A DNA stretch of 64,000 nt from Arthrobacter sp. ov407 (GCF_900102895.1 NZ_FNGD01000005.1:124001-188000), one strand, 5' to 3'; shown: positions 47,740 to 57,108, counted from the first letter of the stretch. Notes: generated by a model not told the origin, from the letters alone. Numbers and translations: made by a program.

Positions 47740-49233
47740 ATGATTATCGAACTCCGGGACATCCGCAAAAGTTTCAGCGGCACAGAAGTACTCTCCGGTA
47801 TCAACCTTGCGGTCAAAGGCGGCGAAGTCGTCGCTCTGGTCGGAGAAAACGGGGCGGGTAAATCTACGCTGACCAGGATCATCTCCGGAGCCCACGCACC
47901 AGACAGCGGCTCCATCGTCATTGACGGGGCCGAAGCGGACCTCAAGCATCCCCAGGATGCGATGGATCTTGGCATCCACGTGATTTATCAGGAATTTCTG
48001 CACAACATTTTCCCGCAGCTCACAGTGGCGGAGAATCTTTTCACCCTGGATAAGTCAGCGGAATTCGGCCGGCTTTTCGTCAATAAAAAAAAGATGTCCC
48101 GGCAAGCCAGAACCGTCATGGAAACCATCGGTCTTCATGCCGATCCCAATGCCCTGGCCCAGACACTGAGCGTTGCTGAACTGCAGATGCTGGAGATCGT
48201 CAAATCTCTCGGGCACAACATCCGCATGCTCATCCTCGATGAGCCCACCGCGGCATTGGACGAGCAGGAGTCCGAACGTCTCTTCGAACAGGTAGCGTCG
48301 CTTCGCGGCGCTGGCATCTGCGTCGTGTACATCTCGCACCGTCTCGAAGAAGTGTTCCGTATCTCTGACCGCGTGGTGGTCCTTCGCAACGGGAAGGTCG
48401 CACTCGAAGGCAGGACCGAACAACTCACTGAACGTGACGTTGTCTCTGCCATGGTCGGCCGTGAGGTCGATGACTTCTACCCGAAAGAACGGCATACCCG
48501 CGACGAGGTCGTCCTTTCGGTGCGCGGTGCCGGATCCGGCGACCGGTTCAGCGACATCGATCTTGAGGTCCATGCCGGGGAGGTTCTGGGCATCGGAGGG
48601 GTCTTCGGCTGCGGGAAAGGCGATGTCCTCCGCGCACTCTTTGGTCTTCTACCCCTGACGGGCGGTGAAGTGTTCCTGGCCGGACAACGCCTGCCGGTCA
48701 CGAACCCACAAGGGGCGATCGCGGCGGGAATTGCGTACATCACTCCGGACCGCCAAGCGGAGGGGCTGTGCCTACAGCAATCCGTCTCGGACAACATCTC
48801 CCTCGCCTCCCTCCACTCGTTCTCCCCGACCGGGCTGATGCAGCGCCGCCCGGAGATGACTTCAACAGAAGAGGTCATCTCGGGGCTGCGCATCCGTACA
48901 CCCTCGCCGGGGACTGATGTCGGCCACCTGTCCGGTGGAAACCAGCAAAAAGTGCTCTTCGGACGCTGGGTCCTCACCAAACCGAAGCTGCTGCTGATGG
49001 AGGAACCGACGCGCGGGGTCGACATCGGAGCCAAAACCGAGATCTACCGGATCATCAACGAACAGGCCGCCCAGGGTGTCGCCGTGATTCTCGTTTCCTC
49101 TGACCTTCCCGAGCTGGTCGCCATGTCCGACCGGGTGGTGGTCATGCGCCAGGGAGGTCTCGTGGCAGAACTCCGCGGAGCAGACCTGAACCAACAAAAA
49201 CTTCTCGAGCACGCATTGGAGAGCTCCGTATGA
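47740..49233 (+). CDS. rbsA: Sugar ABC transporter ATP-binding protein (RbsA type)
   Basis: The 497-residue protein contains two ABC domains, as in RbsA. Domain 1 has Walker A LVGENGAGKSTLTRIISGAH and Walker B MLILDEPTAALDEQ. Domain 2 has a degenerate Walker A, IGGVFGCGKGDVLRALF, and the signature LSGGNQQKVLFGRWV with LLLMEEPTRGVDIGAKTEIY. That asymmetry is normal in sugar importers. It drives uptake together with RbsC and RbsB. The stop overlaps the permease start by four bases. Confidence 0.93.
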   Translation: MIIELRDIRKSFSGTEVLSGINLAVKGGEVVALVGENGAGKSTLTRIISGAHAPDSGSIVIDGAEADLKHPQDAMDLGIHVIYQEFLHNIFPQLTVAENLFTLDKSAEFGRLFVNKKKMSRQARTVMETIGLHADPNALAQTLSVAELQMLEIVKSLGHNIRMLILDEPTAALDEQESERLFEQVASLRGAGICVVYISHRLEEVFRISDRVVVLRNGKVALEGRTEQLTERDVVSAMVGREVDDFYPKERHTRDEVVLSVRGAGSGDRFSDIDLEVHAGEVLGIGGVFGCGKGDVLRALFGLLPLTGGEVFLAGQRLPVTNPQGAIAAGIAYITPDRQAEGLCLQQSVSDNISLASLHSFSPTGLMQRRPEMTSTEEVISGLRIRTPSPGTDVGHLSGGNQQKVLFGRWVLTKPKLLLMEEPTRGVDIGAKTEIYRIINEQAAQGVAVILVSSDLPELVAMSDRVVVMRQGGLVAELRGADLNQQKLLEHALESSV

Positions 49234-50288
49234 ATGCCTCATTTCTCAAACTCAGCCGGGAACTCCGGGCAATTTGGATGCTGCTCCTGGTCTCTGTGAT
49301 CCTTTTCATCGCCACGCCACTCTTCCTCACCGGACCTAATCTGCTGAACGTCTTGTTGGCCTCCTCGGTCACTGTTCTGCTGGCATCGGGCCAGACCTTC
49401 GTGATCCTTCTGGGCGAGATCGACCTGTCCGTGGGCGCGGTCCTCGCACTCTCCGGAACCACGACAGCGATCGTTCTGCAGTCCCAGCCGCTGGCGGTCG
49501 GTCTCGCCGCAGGACTCGGGGTCGGTGCACTCGGTGGACTGATCAACGGCCTCCTGGTGACGAAACTCCGGATGCCGTCCTTCATTGCCACTCTTGCCAG
49601 CACCTCAGCCTTCGCGGGCCTGGCGCTGTTCATTACGCAGGGAAACCCGGTAGGTGTCAAAAACGCCGGGTTCCTGGCCATCGGCCAGGGACGGCCGCTG
49701 ACCGTCCCGATGCCTGTCTGGATCATCCTCATTGTTGTCGCGGCGTTCGGATTCCTCCTGGCCCGCACTCGCTTTGGCCGCTACATCTACGCGACCGGCG
49801 ACAACCCCGAAGCGTCGCGGCTGTCGGGAATCAAAGTCCACCGGACCACAATCCTGGCGTTCGTCATCAGCGGAGTCCTTGCCTCCCTGGCCGGGTTCGT
49901 CCTGACGGCCCGGCTCGGCACCGCCCAGCCTACAGCCGGGAACGGCCTTGAACTCGCGGCCATCGCCGCCGTCATCATCGGCGGAACAAGCCTCGCCGGC
50001 GGCCGAGGGGCATTGATCGGAACATTCATCGGGGCCATCCTCCTCGGGGTCATCGACAACGGGTTGAACCTCCTGGATGTCTCGCCGTTTCTTCAGGGCG
50101 TCGTGAAAGGGCTCGTCATTCTCTTCGCTGTCTTCCTCGACCGTAATTCCGATCTGATCCGGGGCCTCTGGCAACTGGTGCGGCCGGCACGGAAACAGGC
50201 AACCCCCACACGCAACATTGACGACGGCCCGGCAAACGGGTCTCCCGATCCCCAGGTTCCCACCCCATCCATCATTATCCGCAAATAG
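49230..50288 (+). CDS. rbsC: Sugar ABC transporter permease (RbsC type)
   Basis: The 352-residue protein has about ten membrane helices and the RbsC/BPD_transp_2 features: TVLLASGQTFVILLGEIDLS followed by VGAVLALSG, then GLLVTKLRMPSFIATLAST, YIYATGDNPEASRLSGIKV and AIAAVIIGGTSLAGGRGALI. The GGTSLxGGRG loop couples to the ATPase. It starts in an ATGA overlap with rbsA. The tail of about 30 residues after the last helix is Pro-rich. Confidence 0.93.
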   Translation: MNASFLKLSRELRAIWMLLLVSVILFIATPLFLTGPNLLNVLLASSVTVLLASGQTFVILLGEIDLSVGAVLALSGTTTAIVLQSQPLAVGLAAGLGVGALGGLINGLLVTKLRMPSFIATLASTSAFAGLALFITQGNPVGVKNAGFLAIGQGRPLTVPMPVWIILIVVAAFGFLLARTRFGRYIYATGDNPEASRLSGIKVHRTTILAFVISGVLASLAGFVLTARLGTAQPTAGNGLELAAIAAVIIGGTSLAGGRGALIGTFIGAILLGVIDNGLNLLDVSPFLQGVVKGLVILFAVFLDRNSDLIRGLWQLVRPARKQATPTRNIDDGPANGSPDPQVPTPSIIIRK

Positions 50289-50313
50289 CTCATTAACAGA
50301 CAAGGACGTCAAA

Positions 50314-51303
50314 ATGAATTGGAAAAACGCATCAGTGGCACTCATCGCCACCATCGCTCTCGGTGCCACACTCTCGGGGTGCAACCGCGGAGATGGCGCC
50401 GCGGCGACGAGCAAGCCGCTTTCATCAACCATGGTCATCAGCACGCTGAACAACCCGTTCTTTGTTTCCGTGGCAGACGGCGCCAAGGCACAGGCCGAGA
50501 CGTCCGGAATGAAACTGGACGTCCAGAACGCGAACAACAAGGACCAGGGTCTGCTGGACCTGACGTCGACGGCCCTGACGAAGCAGCCCAGCGTCCTGAT
50601 CGTGGACCCGGTGAGCAGCGATTCCGGCGCATCCGTGACGAACCAGGCGAACCAGGCCAAGGTCCCGGTCGTCGCCTTTGACCGGGAACCCAGCTCAGGG
50701 GATCTGGCAAGTTTCATCGGCTACGACGCTATCCAGGCAGGCCGGGCCGGCGCCAAGGCCCTCGGTGAGGCGGTCGGCGGGAAGGGCCAGGTAGCGGAAA
50801 TCCAGGGAATCATGGGCACCAGCGTCGCGCAGGACCGCAGCAAGGGATTCAACGAGGGCATCAAGGCATTTCCCGGCATCCAGATCGTGGCCGTGCAGGC
50901 AGCGGAATTTGACCGGGGGAAGGCCCTGGACGTCATGACCAACGTGCTGCAGGCCCACCCGGATATCAACGGCGTATATGCGGCAAACGACGAGATGGCC
51001 ATGGGTGTTGTCTCCGCGCTGAAGGCCCGCGGGCTCTCCGGAACGGTGAAGGTCGTCGGAAATGACGGAATAGCCGATGCACTCGCAGCCATCAAGGCCG
51101 GCACCATGTACGCGACGAACGCAGAATCACCCTTCGTGCTTGGCAAACAGGTCGTCACCATCGCCGCCAAGGTCGCCAAGGGCGAGCAGGTAGATAAGCA
51201 CACTGTCCTGCAAGGCCGACTGGTCACCGCAAAAGACATTACGGACCTGTGCACCTTCCTGACAGGCGAGGGCGACACCAAAACCTGCGCCGGGCTCAGC
51301 TGA
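50314..51303 (+). CDS. rbsB: Sugar ABC transporter substrate-binding lipoprotein (RbsB type)
   Basis: The protein of 329 residues starts with a lipoprotein signal, VALIATIALGATLSGCNRGD, with the lipobox Cys at about residue 23. The binding domain has MVISTLNNPFFVSVADGAKA, DVQNANNKDQGLLDLTSTAL, and NDEMAMGVVSALKARGLSG, as in ribose-binding proteins. It captures the sugar outside the membrane for RbsC/RbsA. The ATG at 50314 follows AAGGACGTC. A long hairpin after its stop region probably marks an end or processing point of the transcript. Confidence 0.93.
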   Translation: MNWKNASVALIATIALGATLSGCNRGDGAAATSKPLSSTMVISTLNNPFFVSVADGAKAQAETSGMKLDVQNANNKDQGLLDLTSTALTKQPSVLIVDPVSSDSGASVTNQANQAKVPVVAFDREPSSGDLASFIGYDAIQAGRAGAKALGEAVGGKGQVAEIQGIMGTSVAQDRSKGFNEGIKAFPGIQIVAVQAAEFDRGKALDVMTNVLQAHPDINGVYAANDEMAMGVVSALKARGLSGTVKVVGNDGIADALAAIKAGTMYATNAESPFVLGKQVVTIAAKVAKGEQVDKHTVLQGRLVTAKDITDLCTFLTGEGDTKTCAGLS

Positions 51304-51401
51304 GCCCACAGCCGGCCCGCCCCCATTCGGGAACATTGACACACCGCCCGGCGACAGCACCCGGACGGCACCGTGGTCGCTGCGACACACGGTTCCAGAC
51401 A

Positions 51402-51441
51402 GTGACGCCGTTGACTCCTTCGGACCAGTCAACGGCGTCAC
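51402..51441. terminator. Hairpin between rbsB and deoC
   Basis: GTGACGCCGTTGACT and AGTCAACGGCGTCAC form a perfect 15-bp stem with a 10-base loop. It may reduce expression of the downstream deoC part, or stabilise the rbsB transcript. No T-run follows. Confidence 0.7.
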
Positions 51442-51676
51442 GGTAACTGACTGCGCCACGATTTACTGAGCGCAGACACGGGTTTGTGCCCTGATCCCCA
51501 AATGACGGACCCTACCCGGCTGTTGTCCCAAGCCGCGTTGACGTCATCAGTTGGTCCCGCGGCCCTTGAGCACCGGGTCTTGTTGGCCCGACCGGACCAT
51601 GGTTGGCCACCCAGTAAGCCGTTCGCAGCGGCGTCGATTGTTCCCAACCATCCACCTCACCGAGAGGCACGTCTGA

Positions 51677-52747
51677 ATGAGTAAGCCCGCGGCTGCCGCC
51701 ACCACGCCCGCAGCGAAACAGCCCACGCCCGCAGCGAAACAGCCCGCGCCTGCAGCGGGGCCGCACGTCGCACCACAACCATTGCCCGTGCAACGGTCAA
51801 AACCCGGACTTCCGCCGGACGTTGCTGCCATCTCCGCCAGCAACTCCTCGCTGAAGGCGTTTCTGCACGCCCTGCCGGCCGTTGATCCGGTCGGACTGGA
51901 AGCCAGAGTCGCTGTGCTGGGGACACGGTCCATAAAAAAAGACAGCAAACTCCAGCTGATCGACCTGGCGATCTCCATGGTGGACCTGACCACGCTGGAA
52001 GGCGCCGACACTGAAGGAAAAGTCAGGAACCTGTGCCGCAAAGCGCTGCTGCCGGACCCGGACTATCCGGATACCCCGCGCACGGCGGCCATTTGCGTCT
52101 ATCCGGACATGGTGAGAACCGCGGCGACGACGCTGGCGGGATCGGGAATCCGGGTGGCCTCGGTGGCAACTGCCTTCCCTGCGGGCCGGTCTTCGCTTGA
52201 GGTCAAACTAGCCGACATCGCTCTGGCCCTCGAAGCAGGAGCCGACGAGATCGATATGGTGATCGACCGGGGAGCGTTCCTGTCCGGAAACTACGCCAAG
52301 GTCTTTGAGGAGATCACGGCGGCCAAGAAGGCCTGCGGACAAACCGTCCTCAAGGTCATCCTCGAAACAGGGGAACTGGGAACCTACGACGGCGTACGGC
52401 GCGCGTCCTGGCTTGCATTGCTCGCCGGCGCCGACTTCATCAAAACATCCACCGGCAAAGTGTCCCCAGCCGCGACGCTTCCGGTCACGTATCTCATGTT
52501 GCAGGCCGTCCGGAACTGGCACGACATGACGGGCCAGCGACGATCGGTGAAGGCGGCCGGCGGCATACGGACCACGAAGGACGCCATCAAGTACCTGGTG
52601 ATGGTCAACGAAGTCGCGGGAGCATCATGGCTGGACCCCGACTATTTCCGGTTTGGGGCCTCCGGCGTAGTCAATGACCTCATCATGCAGCGCCGCACCC
52701 AAAAAGAGGGCCATTACTCCGGCCCGGGCTACGTAACCGTCGACTGA
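51677..52747 (+). CDS. deoC: Deoxyribose-phosphate aldolase DeoC
   Basis: The 356-residue protein has the DeoC class I aldolase barrel from about residue 60. ICVYPDMVRTAATTLAGSGI and VASVATAFPAGRSSLEVKLA are family strands. The Schiff-base Lys is in ADFIKTSTGKVSPAATLPVT, and KAAGGIRTTKDAIKYL follows. DeoC splits 2-deoxyribose-5-phosphate into glyceraldehyde-3-phosphate and acetaldehyde. An unusual N-terminal tail of about 40 residues is rich in Pro and Ala, with AAKQPTPAAKQPAPAA repeated. Two aldehyde dehydrogenase genes follow and could remove the acetaldehyde. Confidence 0.92.
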   Translation: MSKPAAAATTPAAKQPTPAAKQPAPAAGPHVAPQPLPVQRSKPGLPPDVAAISASNSSLKAFLHALPAVDPVGLEARVAVLGTRSIKKDSKLQLIDLAISMVDLTTLEGADTEGKVRNLCRKALLPDPDYPDTPRTAAICVYPDMVRTAATTLAGSGIRVASVATAFPAGRSSLEVKLADIALALEAGADEIDMVIDRGAFLSGNYAKVFEEITAAKKACGQTVLKVILETGELGTYDGVRRASWLALLAGADFIKTSTGKVSPAATLPVTYLMLQAVRNWHDMTGQRRSVKAAGGIRTTKDAIKYLVMVNEVAGASWLDPDYFRFGASGVVNDLIMQRRTQKEGHYSGPGYVTVD

Positions 52748-52767
52748 ACGAAAGACCGAGCACATCC

Positions 52768-54216
52768 ATGGAACTCCATTACGCATCCGCGCCGGAAAAC
52801 GCATCCATTGCACGCCTGGCGTCTCGCTATCAGATGTTTGTCGACGGAAAATTCATTGACGGTCAGGGACCGGACCTTGAGTCAACAAACCCGGCCACGG
52901 GCAAGCCGCTGGCTGCGGTGTCGTCCGCATCCGCCGCCGACGTCGACACCGCGGTGGCTGCTGCCCGCCGCGCCTACGAAAATGTGTGGTCCGCGATGCC
53001 GGGCGCAGAACGCGGCAAGTACCTCTTTCGGATAGCCCGCGGCATCGCCGAACGCGCCAGGGAACTGGCAGTCCTGGAAACGCTGGATAACGGCAAGCCT
53101 ATCCGTGAAACACGCGACTTCGACGTTCCCAACGCGGCGCAGCACTTCTTCTACTACGCCGGCTGGGCCGACAAAATCCAACACGCAGGTTTCGGCAGCA
53201 GACCCGGAGCCCTCGGTGTTGCAGCGCAGGTCATTCCGTGGAATTTCCCGCTGCTGATGGCCGCCTGGAAGCTGGCGCCGGCACTGGCTGCAGGAAACAC
53301 CGTCGTGATCAAGCCCGCCGAAACGACCTCGCTGTCCATCTTGATCTTGGCCGAAATCATTGCCGATGCCGGCCTCCCCGCCGGTGTGGTCAACATCCTG
53401 CCCGGGGCCGGGGACATCGGCGCAGCCTTGGTCGAGCACGACGGCGTGGACAAGGTCGCCTTCACCGGTTCCACCGCCGTGGGCAAAAAAATACAGCACA
53501 GCTTGGCCGGAACCCACAAAAAACTGACCCTCGAACTTGGAGGCAAGGGAGCCAACATCGTCTTCGCCGACGCCGCACAGGACCAGGCAGTTGAAGGGGT
53601 TGTCAACGGAATTTTCTTCAACCAGGGCCAGGTCTGCTGCGCCGGGTCGCGCCTGCTGGTCCAGGAATCCATCGCCGAGGAATTCCTGGACCGGCTCAAA
53701 ACCCGGGCCGCCGCCCTGCGCGTGGGGGATCCGTTGGATAAAAACACGGACGTCGGGGCAATCAATTCCGCTGCCCAGTTAACCAAGATCACCGAGCTGT
53801 GCGCCGCGGGCTCCAACGAAGGCGCCGGACGGTGGACCAGCCCCGCCATGCTGCCCGAACAAGGATTCTTTGTGGCACCGACCATCTTCACCGACGCTAC
53901 CGCGTCCATGCGCATCAGCCGCGAGGAAATCTTCGGACCAGTCCTGGCCGTATCCACCTTCCGTACCCCGGACGAGGCCGTAGCCAAGGCAAACAACACC
54001 CCCTACGGGCTCTCAGCCGGCGTCTGGACCGAGAAAGGCTCCCGCGCCATGGGCGTCGCCGCCGGGCTCAAAGCAGGAGTCGTGTGGGACAACACATTCA
54101 ACAAATTTGATCCGACAGCAGCGTTCGGCGGATACGGAGAATCAGGCTTCGGACGCGAAGGCGGCCCTAGCGGACTGGCAGCATATTTGAATACAGATGA
54201 CGAAGGAGTGCTCTAG
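52768..54216 (+). CDS. NAD-dependent aldehyde dehydrogenase
   Basis: The 482-residue protein is a full aldehyde dehydrogenase. GVAAQVIPWNFPLLMAAWKL and VIKPAETTSLSILILAEIIA are cofactor segments, and VAFTGSTAVGKKIQ is the NAD loop. The base Glu is in TLELGGKGANIVFADA and the nucleophile in FNQGQVCCAGSRLLVQE. It should oxidise an aldehyde to the acid; acetaldehyde from DeoC is the best guess. It starts 20 bases after deoC and runs directly into the next gene (stop and GTG overlap). Confidence 0.92.
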   Translation: MELHYASAPENASIARLASRYQMFVDGKFIDGQGPDLESTNPATGKPLAAVSSASAADVDTAVAAARRAYENVWSAMPGAERGKYLFRIARGIAERARELAVLETLDNGKPIRETRDFDVPNAAQHFFYYAGWADKIQHAGFGSRPGALGVAAQVIPWNFPLLMAAWKLAPALAAGNTVVIKPAETTSLSILILAEIIADAGLPAGVVNILPGAGDIGAALVEHDGVDKVAFTGSTAVGKKIQHSLAGTHKKLTLELGGKGANIVFADAAQDQAVEGVVNGIFFNQGQVCCAGSRLLVQESIAEEFLDRLKTRAAALRVGDPLDKNTDVGAINSAAQLTKITELCAAGSNEGAGRWTSPAMLPEQGFFVAPTIFTDATASMRISREEIFGPVLAVSTFRTPDEAVAKANNTPYGLSAGVWTEKGSRAMGVAAGLKAGVVWDNTFNKFDPTAAFGGYGESGFGREGGPSGLAAYLNTDDEGVL

Positions 54217-55103
54217 TGGCCAGGGTTGCAGTGTCAAAAACGTACAAACTCTACATCGGCGGGGTCTTTCCCCGTTCCGAGTCGGGCCGCACCTATCAAG
54301 TCACAGACAGGACGGGGACCTTCATGGCAAACGCAGCTCTTGCCTCACGAAAGGACGGCCGGGAAGCTGTCAGCGCTGCCCGCAAAGGCCACGTCACCTG
54401 GGCCAAGGCCACACCATACAACCGCGGACAAGTAATCTACCGGATCGCGGAGATGCTGGAAGGACGCAGGACGGAATTCACCTCCGCTCTGGTGGACACA
54501 CTCGATATGGACCCTGCCAAGGCGGCGGAGGAAGTCGACGCAGCCATAGACCGCCTTGTGCACTACGCCGGATGGACGGACAAAATCGCGGCCGTATTCG
54601 GCGGATCCAACCCGGTATCCGGACCGTATTTCTCCTATTCCGCCCCGGAACCGACCGGCGTCGTTGCAGCCGTCGCCCCGTCGGGCAATGCGTTGCTAGG
54701 ACTCGTGGCCGTCATCGCACCGATCATCTGCAGCGGCAACTCCGTCGTGATCGTCGCCGACGCAGCGACTCCAAACGTTGCGATCGCCTTCGCGGAAGCC
54801 CTCGCCACCAGCGATCTTCCCGCAGGTGTCGTGAATATCCTCACCGGGCAGGCCGCGGAAATCATGCCCTACCTGGCCTCGCACGGCGACGTCAACGCCC
54901 TGGACCTCTCAGCGGCCGGCGCCGTGCTGCGCACAACACTTGCCCAGGCGGCATCGGAAACCGTCAAGCGGGTGTACGCGCCCAAGGGAAGCCCGGACTA
55001 TGCGGCGATCCCCGGCACGGGCCGGCTAAGGGCCTTCCTGGAAATCAAAACACTCTGGCATCCGGTAGGAGCTGTGTCGCTCACCGGGGGCGGCAGCTAT
55101 TGA
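54216..55103 (+). CDS. Short aldehyde dehydrogenase-like protein without catalytic residues
   Basis: The 295-residue protein matches the N-terminal, cofactor-binding part of aldehyde dehydrogenases: YKLYIGGVFPRSESGRTYQV, then PEPTGVVAAVAPSGNALLGL and SGNSVVIVADAATPNVAIAF, and LPAGVVNILTG. The catalytic Glu and Cys region is missing; the protein ends with LRAFLEIKTLWHPVG. Such short partners follow deoC and a full dehydrogenase in many actinobacteria and probably form a complex with it. The GTG at 54216 overlaps the upstream stop. Confidence 0.85.
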   Translation: MARVAVSKTYKLYIGGVFPRSESGRTYQVTDRTGTFMANAALASRKDGREAVSAARKGHVTWAKATPYNRGQVIYRIAEMLEGRRTEFTSALVDTLDMDPAKAAEEVDAAIDRLVHYAGWTDKIAAVFGGSNPVSGPYFSYSAPEPTGVVAAVAPSGNALLGLVAVIAPIICSGNSVVIVADAATPNVAIAFAEALATSDLPAGVVNILTGQAAEIMPYLASHGDVNALDLSAAGAVLRTTLAQAASETVKRVYAPKGSPDYAAIPGTGRLRAFLEIKTLWHPVGAVSLTGGGSY

Positions 55104-55365
55104 TCGCACACGCGCGGCCGTCGATGGCATAACGGGCCTTCGGTTGTAATGAGGACTTCGCGACTCCTTGGCCCACCGACTGAACCATCAAGCCAATTGA
55201 TCGGGCGGAAGCCCAGCTATATGCCGCAGCCTGACACATGCGCTGTTATCGGAGTCAGTTGATCGCCAGAGAACTGGTACTCGTCAGCCGCGGAACCAGC
55301 CCTGACTATAAGCACAGACGCCTCGACGTAACCAGCAGCCGTTGACGGCCTCTGAGTAGGAAGGA

Positions 55366-55760
55366 ATCAGGGAATATGATCTCGGCGGTGGTGTGGAGTC
55401 CTCCCTTATATAGGGAGACGAGGTGGGCTTCCTAGCTCTTGCTGAGTTTGGGTTGTTTGCCGCGGAGCCGGCCTTTGGCTTTGGCGACCTGCATGCCTTC
55501 GCGGGTGCGGGCGCGGATGAGGTCGGATTCGAATTCGGCGACCATGGCCAGGGCCTTGAAAAGGAGCCGGCCGACCGGGTCGGTGGGGTCGTGGACGGAT
55601 CCGCTGATGCTGAGCTTCACGTTCCGTTTGGTGAGGTCTTCGATGATGTCCCTCGCGTCGGACAGCGACCGGGCGAGCCGGTCGAGTTTGGTGATGACGA
55701 GCGTGTCGACGGCACGGACGGCGGCGAGAGCTTCGCGCAGTCCCGGGCCCGATGATGTGG
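55366..55760 (-). pseudogene. Serine recombinase (resolvase/invertase) remnant
   Basis: The frame, read on the minus strand, has LREALAAVRAVDTLVITKLD, then RLARSLSDARDIIEDLTKRN and DPTDPVGRLLFKALAMVAEF followed by ESDLIRARTREGM. These are the end of the catalytic domain and long helix of Tn3-type resolvases. The catalytic Ser at the N-terminus is missing. A TAG at 55432-55434 interrupts the C-terminal DNA-binding part (KLSKS-stop-EAHLVSLYKGGLHTTAE). It is a relic of a mobile element and borders a TetR fragment on the opposite strand. Confidence 0.8.
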
Positions 55761-55865
55761 CCGGTCATGGGTGCAGCCCATGGATCCAGACCCACATGTC
55801 TACGACGCTTCTCAGCTCAGCGTCGGGCTTCCTGGTCAGCGGTTGTTCGCTCGTCCGGCGAAGGC

Positions 55866-56057
55866 CCAGTCGCGTCGATCGACCAGCTCGCGACCGGGCT
55901 CATGGGCGCCCTCCAGGGCGGGTACATGCTGGCCCAGACTGCGCGCGATGTCACGCCGATGGCACCATCTATCGACATGGCGCTTGCGCATATCGAGAGC
56001 CTTCTGCTACTTGAGTCCGCCGCAGACCAAGCAACAAACAGCGTCCCGCGACTCTAG
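55866..56057 (+). pseudogene. C-terminal fragment of a TetR repressor
   Basis: SIDQLATGLMGALQGGYMLA, QTARDVTPMAPSIDMALAHI and ESL match the end of the TetR at 10195 almost exactly. At DNA level roughly 130 bases are more than 85% identical by eye. The rest of the gene is missing; the join with the resolvase relic is about 55760-55866. Confidence 0.75.
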
Positions 56058-56075
56058 CCAGGATTCAGTTTAGGA

Positions 56076-56693
56076 TCACCAGTCGTCTAGCCCGTCTGGG
56101 TCATAAGAGTAGTCCAGGGAGATTCCTGGTCGGACGTTGTGGAGGTCGGCCCGGCGCATCCGCCGCACCTCGAGTCTTACGCCGTGATGTGCCCAGTCGA
56201 GGTCATCGACGGGGGTCATTCCGAGACGTTTGGCGACGGCGAGGCTGCCGGCGATTTGTGCCGGCGTCGCAACGAAGACGTCCTCGATGTCGCTGGCGAG
56301 AAATGCTTGGTGTGCCAGAGCATGACCGACCTGGCCTGCCAGACCGCGACCACGCGCTTCCGGCCGCAGATGCCACCCCATCACAAGCTGCGGATCGTGC
56401 GGACTGAAAGGAAGCAGGGTCGCGCCGCCGAGAAGCCGGCCGTCATCGGCCGCCTCCACTGCCCACAGGCCCTGTGGCACAGGGCTCTGTGATGACTGCA
56501 GGTCCCAGTCTCCCAACAGTTCCCGCATCTCCGCGAGGTCACGCACAGGCTGCGCCCTGCCGATCGCCTTGGCGGCTCTCGGGTCGCCGTAGATCTCGAA
56601 CGCGCCCTGGGCATCTTCGGCAGACCAAGACCGCAAGATGAGGGTCGCAGTGACGATGCGCTCCGGCTCGATGGTGATGTGCAGGTCGTCCAT
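56076..56693 (-). CDS. GNAT acetyltransferase (RimJ/RimL type)
   Basis: The 205-residue protein has a classical GNAT fold: RIVTATLILRSWSAEDAQGA at the N-terminus, LVMGWHLRPEARGRGLAGQV for acetyl-CoA, and HQAFLASDIEDVFVATPAQI with AKRLGM at the end. It is of the RimJ type that acetylates N-termini or small amines, and differs from the PF14542 group nearby. The start is the ATG at 56693. The stop of the upstream PF14542 GNAT gene (56698) is four bases away, so the two are probably co-transcribed. Confidence 0.85.
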   Translation of the reverse strand: MDDLHITIEPERIVTATLILRSWSAEDAQGAFEIYGDPRAAKAIGRAQPVRDLAEMRELLGDWDLQSSQSPVPQGLWAVEAADDGRLLGGATLLPFSPHDPQLVMGWHLRPEARGRGLAGQVGHALAHQAFLASDIEDVFVATPAQIAGSLAVAKRLGMTPVDDLDWAHHGVRLEVRRMRRADLHNVRPGISLDYSYDPDGLDDW

Positions 56694-56697
56694 GGCG

Positions 56698-57048
56698 TCA
56701 GCGCCGGCTGTTCGCATCTCGCGTGGTGCGAGTCGCGATGAGGGCCGAGCGGTTAATGTCGACCGCGACGTTGAACTCGGGGTGGCCTTGGACGTAGTCG
56801 GCAACGAACCCGCAGTAGATGCCAACCTTGGTCTGACTTTGGCTCAGGTCTTCCAGGGCATAGCGCGCCAGGGCCGACGCAATGCCCTGATGCCGTTCGT
56901 CTCGGTCCACGTAAGAGTGGGTGAGCGTAATCCGGCCGCCGGTCGTCTCGTAAGCCAGGGTACCGACGACCCGACCATCGGTCAGCGCCTCGTAGAGGCG
57001 GGTTGTCTCGTCCTTGCGCACTTTAATGGTGGCCGATGATTGCTCCAT
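56698..57048 (-). CDS. Small GNAT acetyltransferase (PF14542 type)
   Basis: The 116-residue protein has the PF14542 core: TRLYEALTDGRVVGTLAYET, then RITLTHSYVDRDERHQGIAS and YCGFVADYVQGHPEF. The start is the ATG at 57048, after GAAGAAACC; the ORF start 42 bases upstream gives an unlikely sequence. A main-type operator (57109-57124) lies about 60 bases upstream, so it probably belongs to the regulon. The RimJ-type GNAT follows on the same strand. Confidence 0.8.
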   Translation of the reverse strand: MEQSSATIKVRKDETTRLYEALTDGRVVGTLAYETTGGRITLTHSYVDRDERHQGIASALARYALEDLSQSQTKVGIYCGFVADYVQGHPEFNVAVDINRSALIATRTTRDANSRR

Positions 57049-57108
57049 GGTTTCTTCTTGCCTCGTTCCTCTTCTGCAGCTCCCGATCACCCCACACTAG
57101 GAGTGTAA

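Noticed and set aside
49605..50717. 370-codon minus-strand frame across rbsC and rbsB
   Set aside because: Shadow of two clear ABC transporter genes.
55375..55430. CTCCCTTATATAGGGAG as a promoter or terminator
   Set aside because: It lies within the eroded coding sequence of the resolvase C-terminus and has no T-run.
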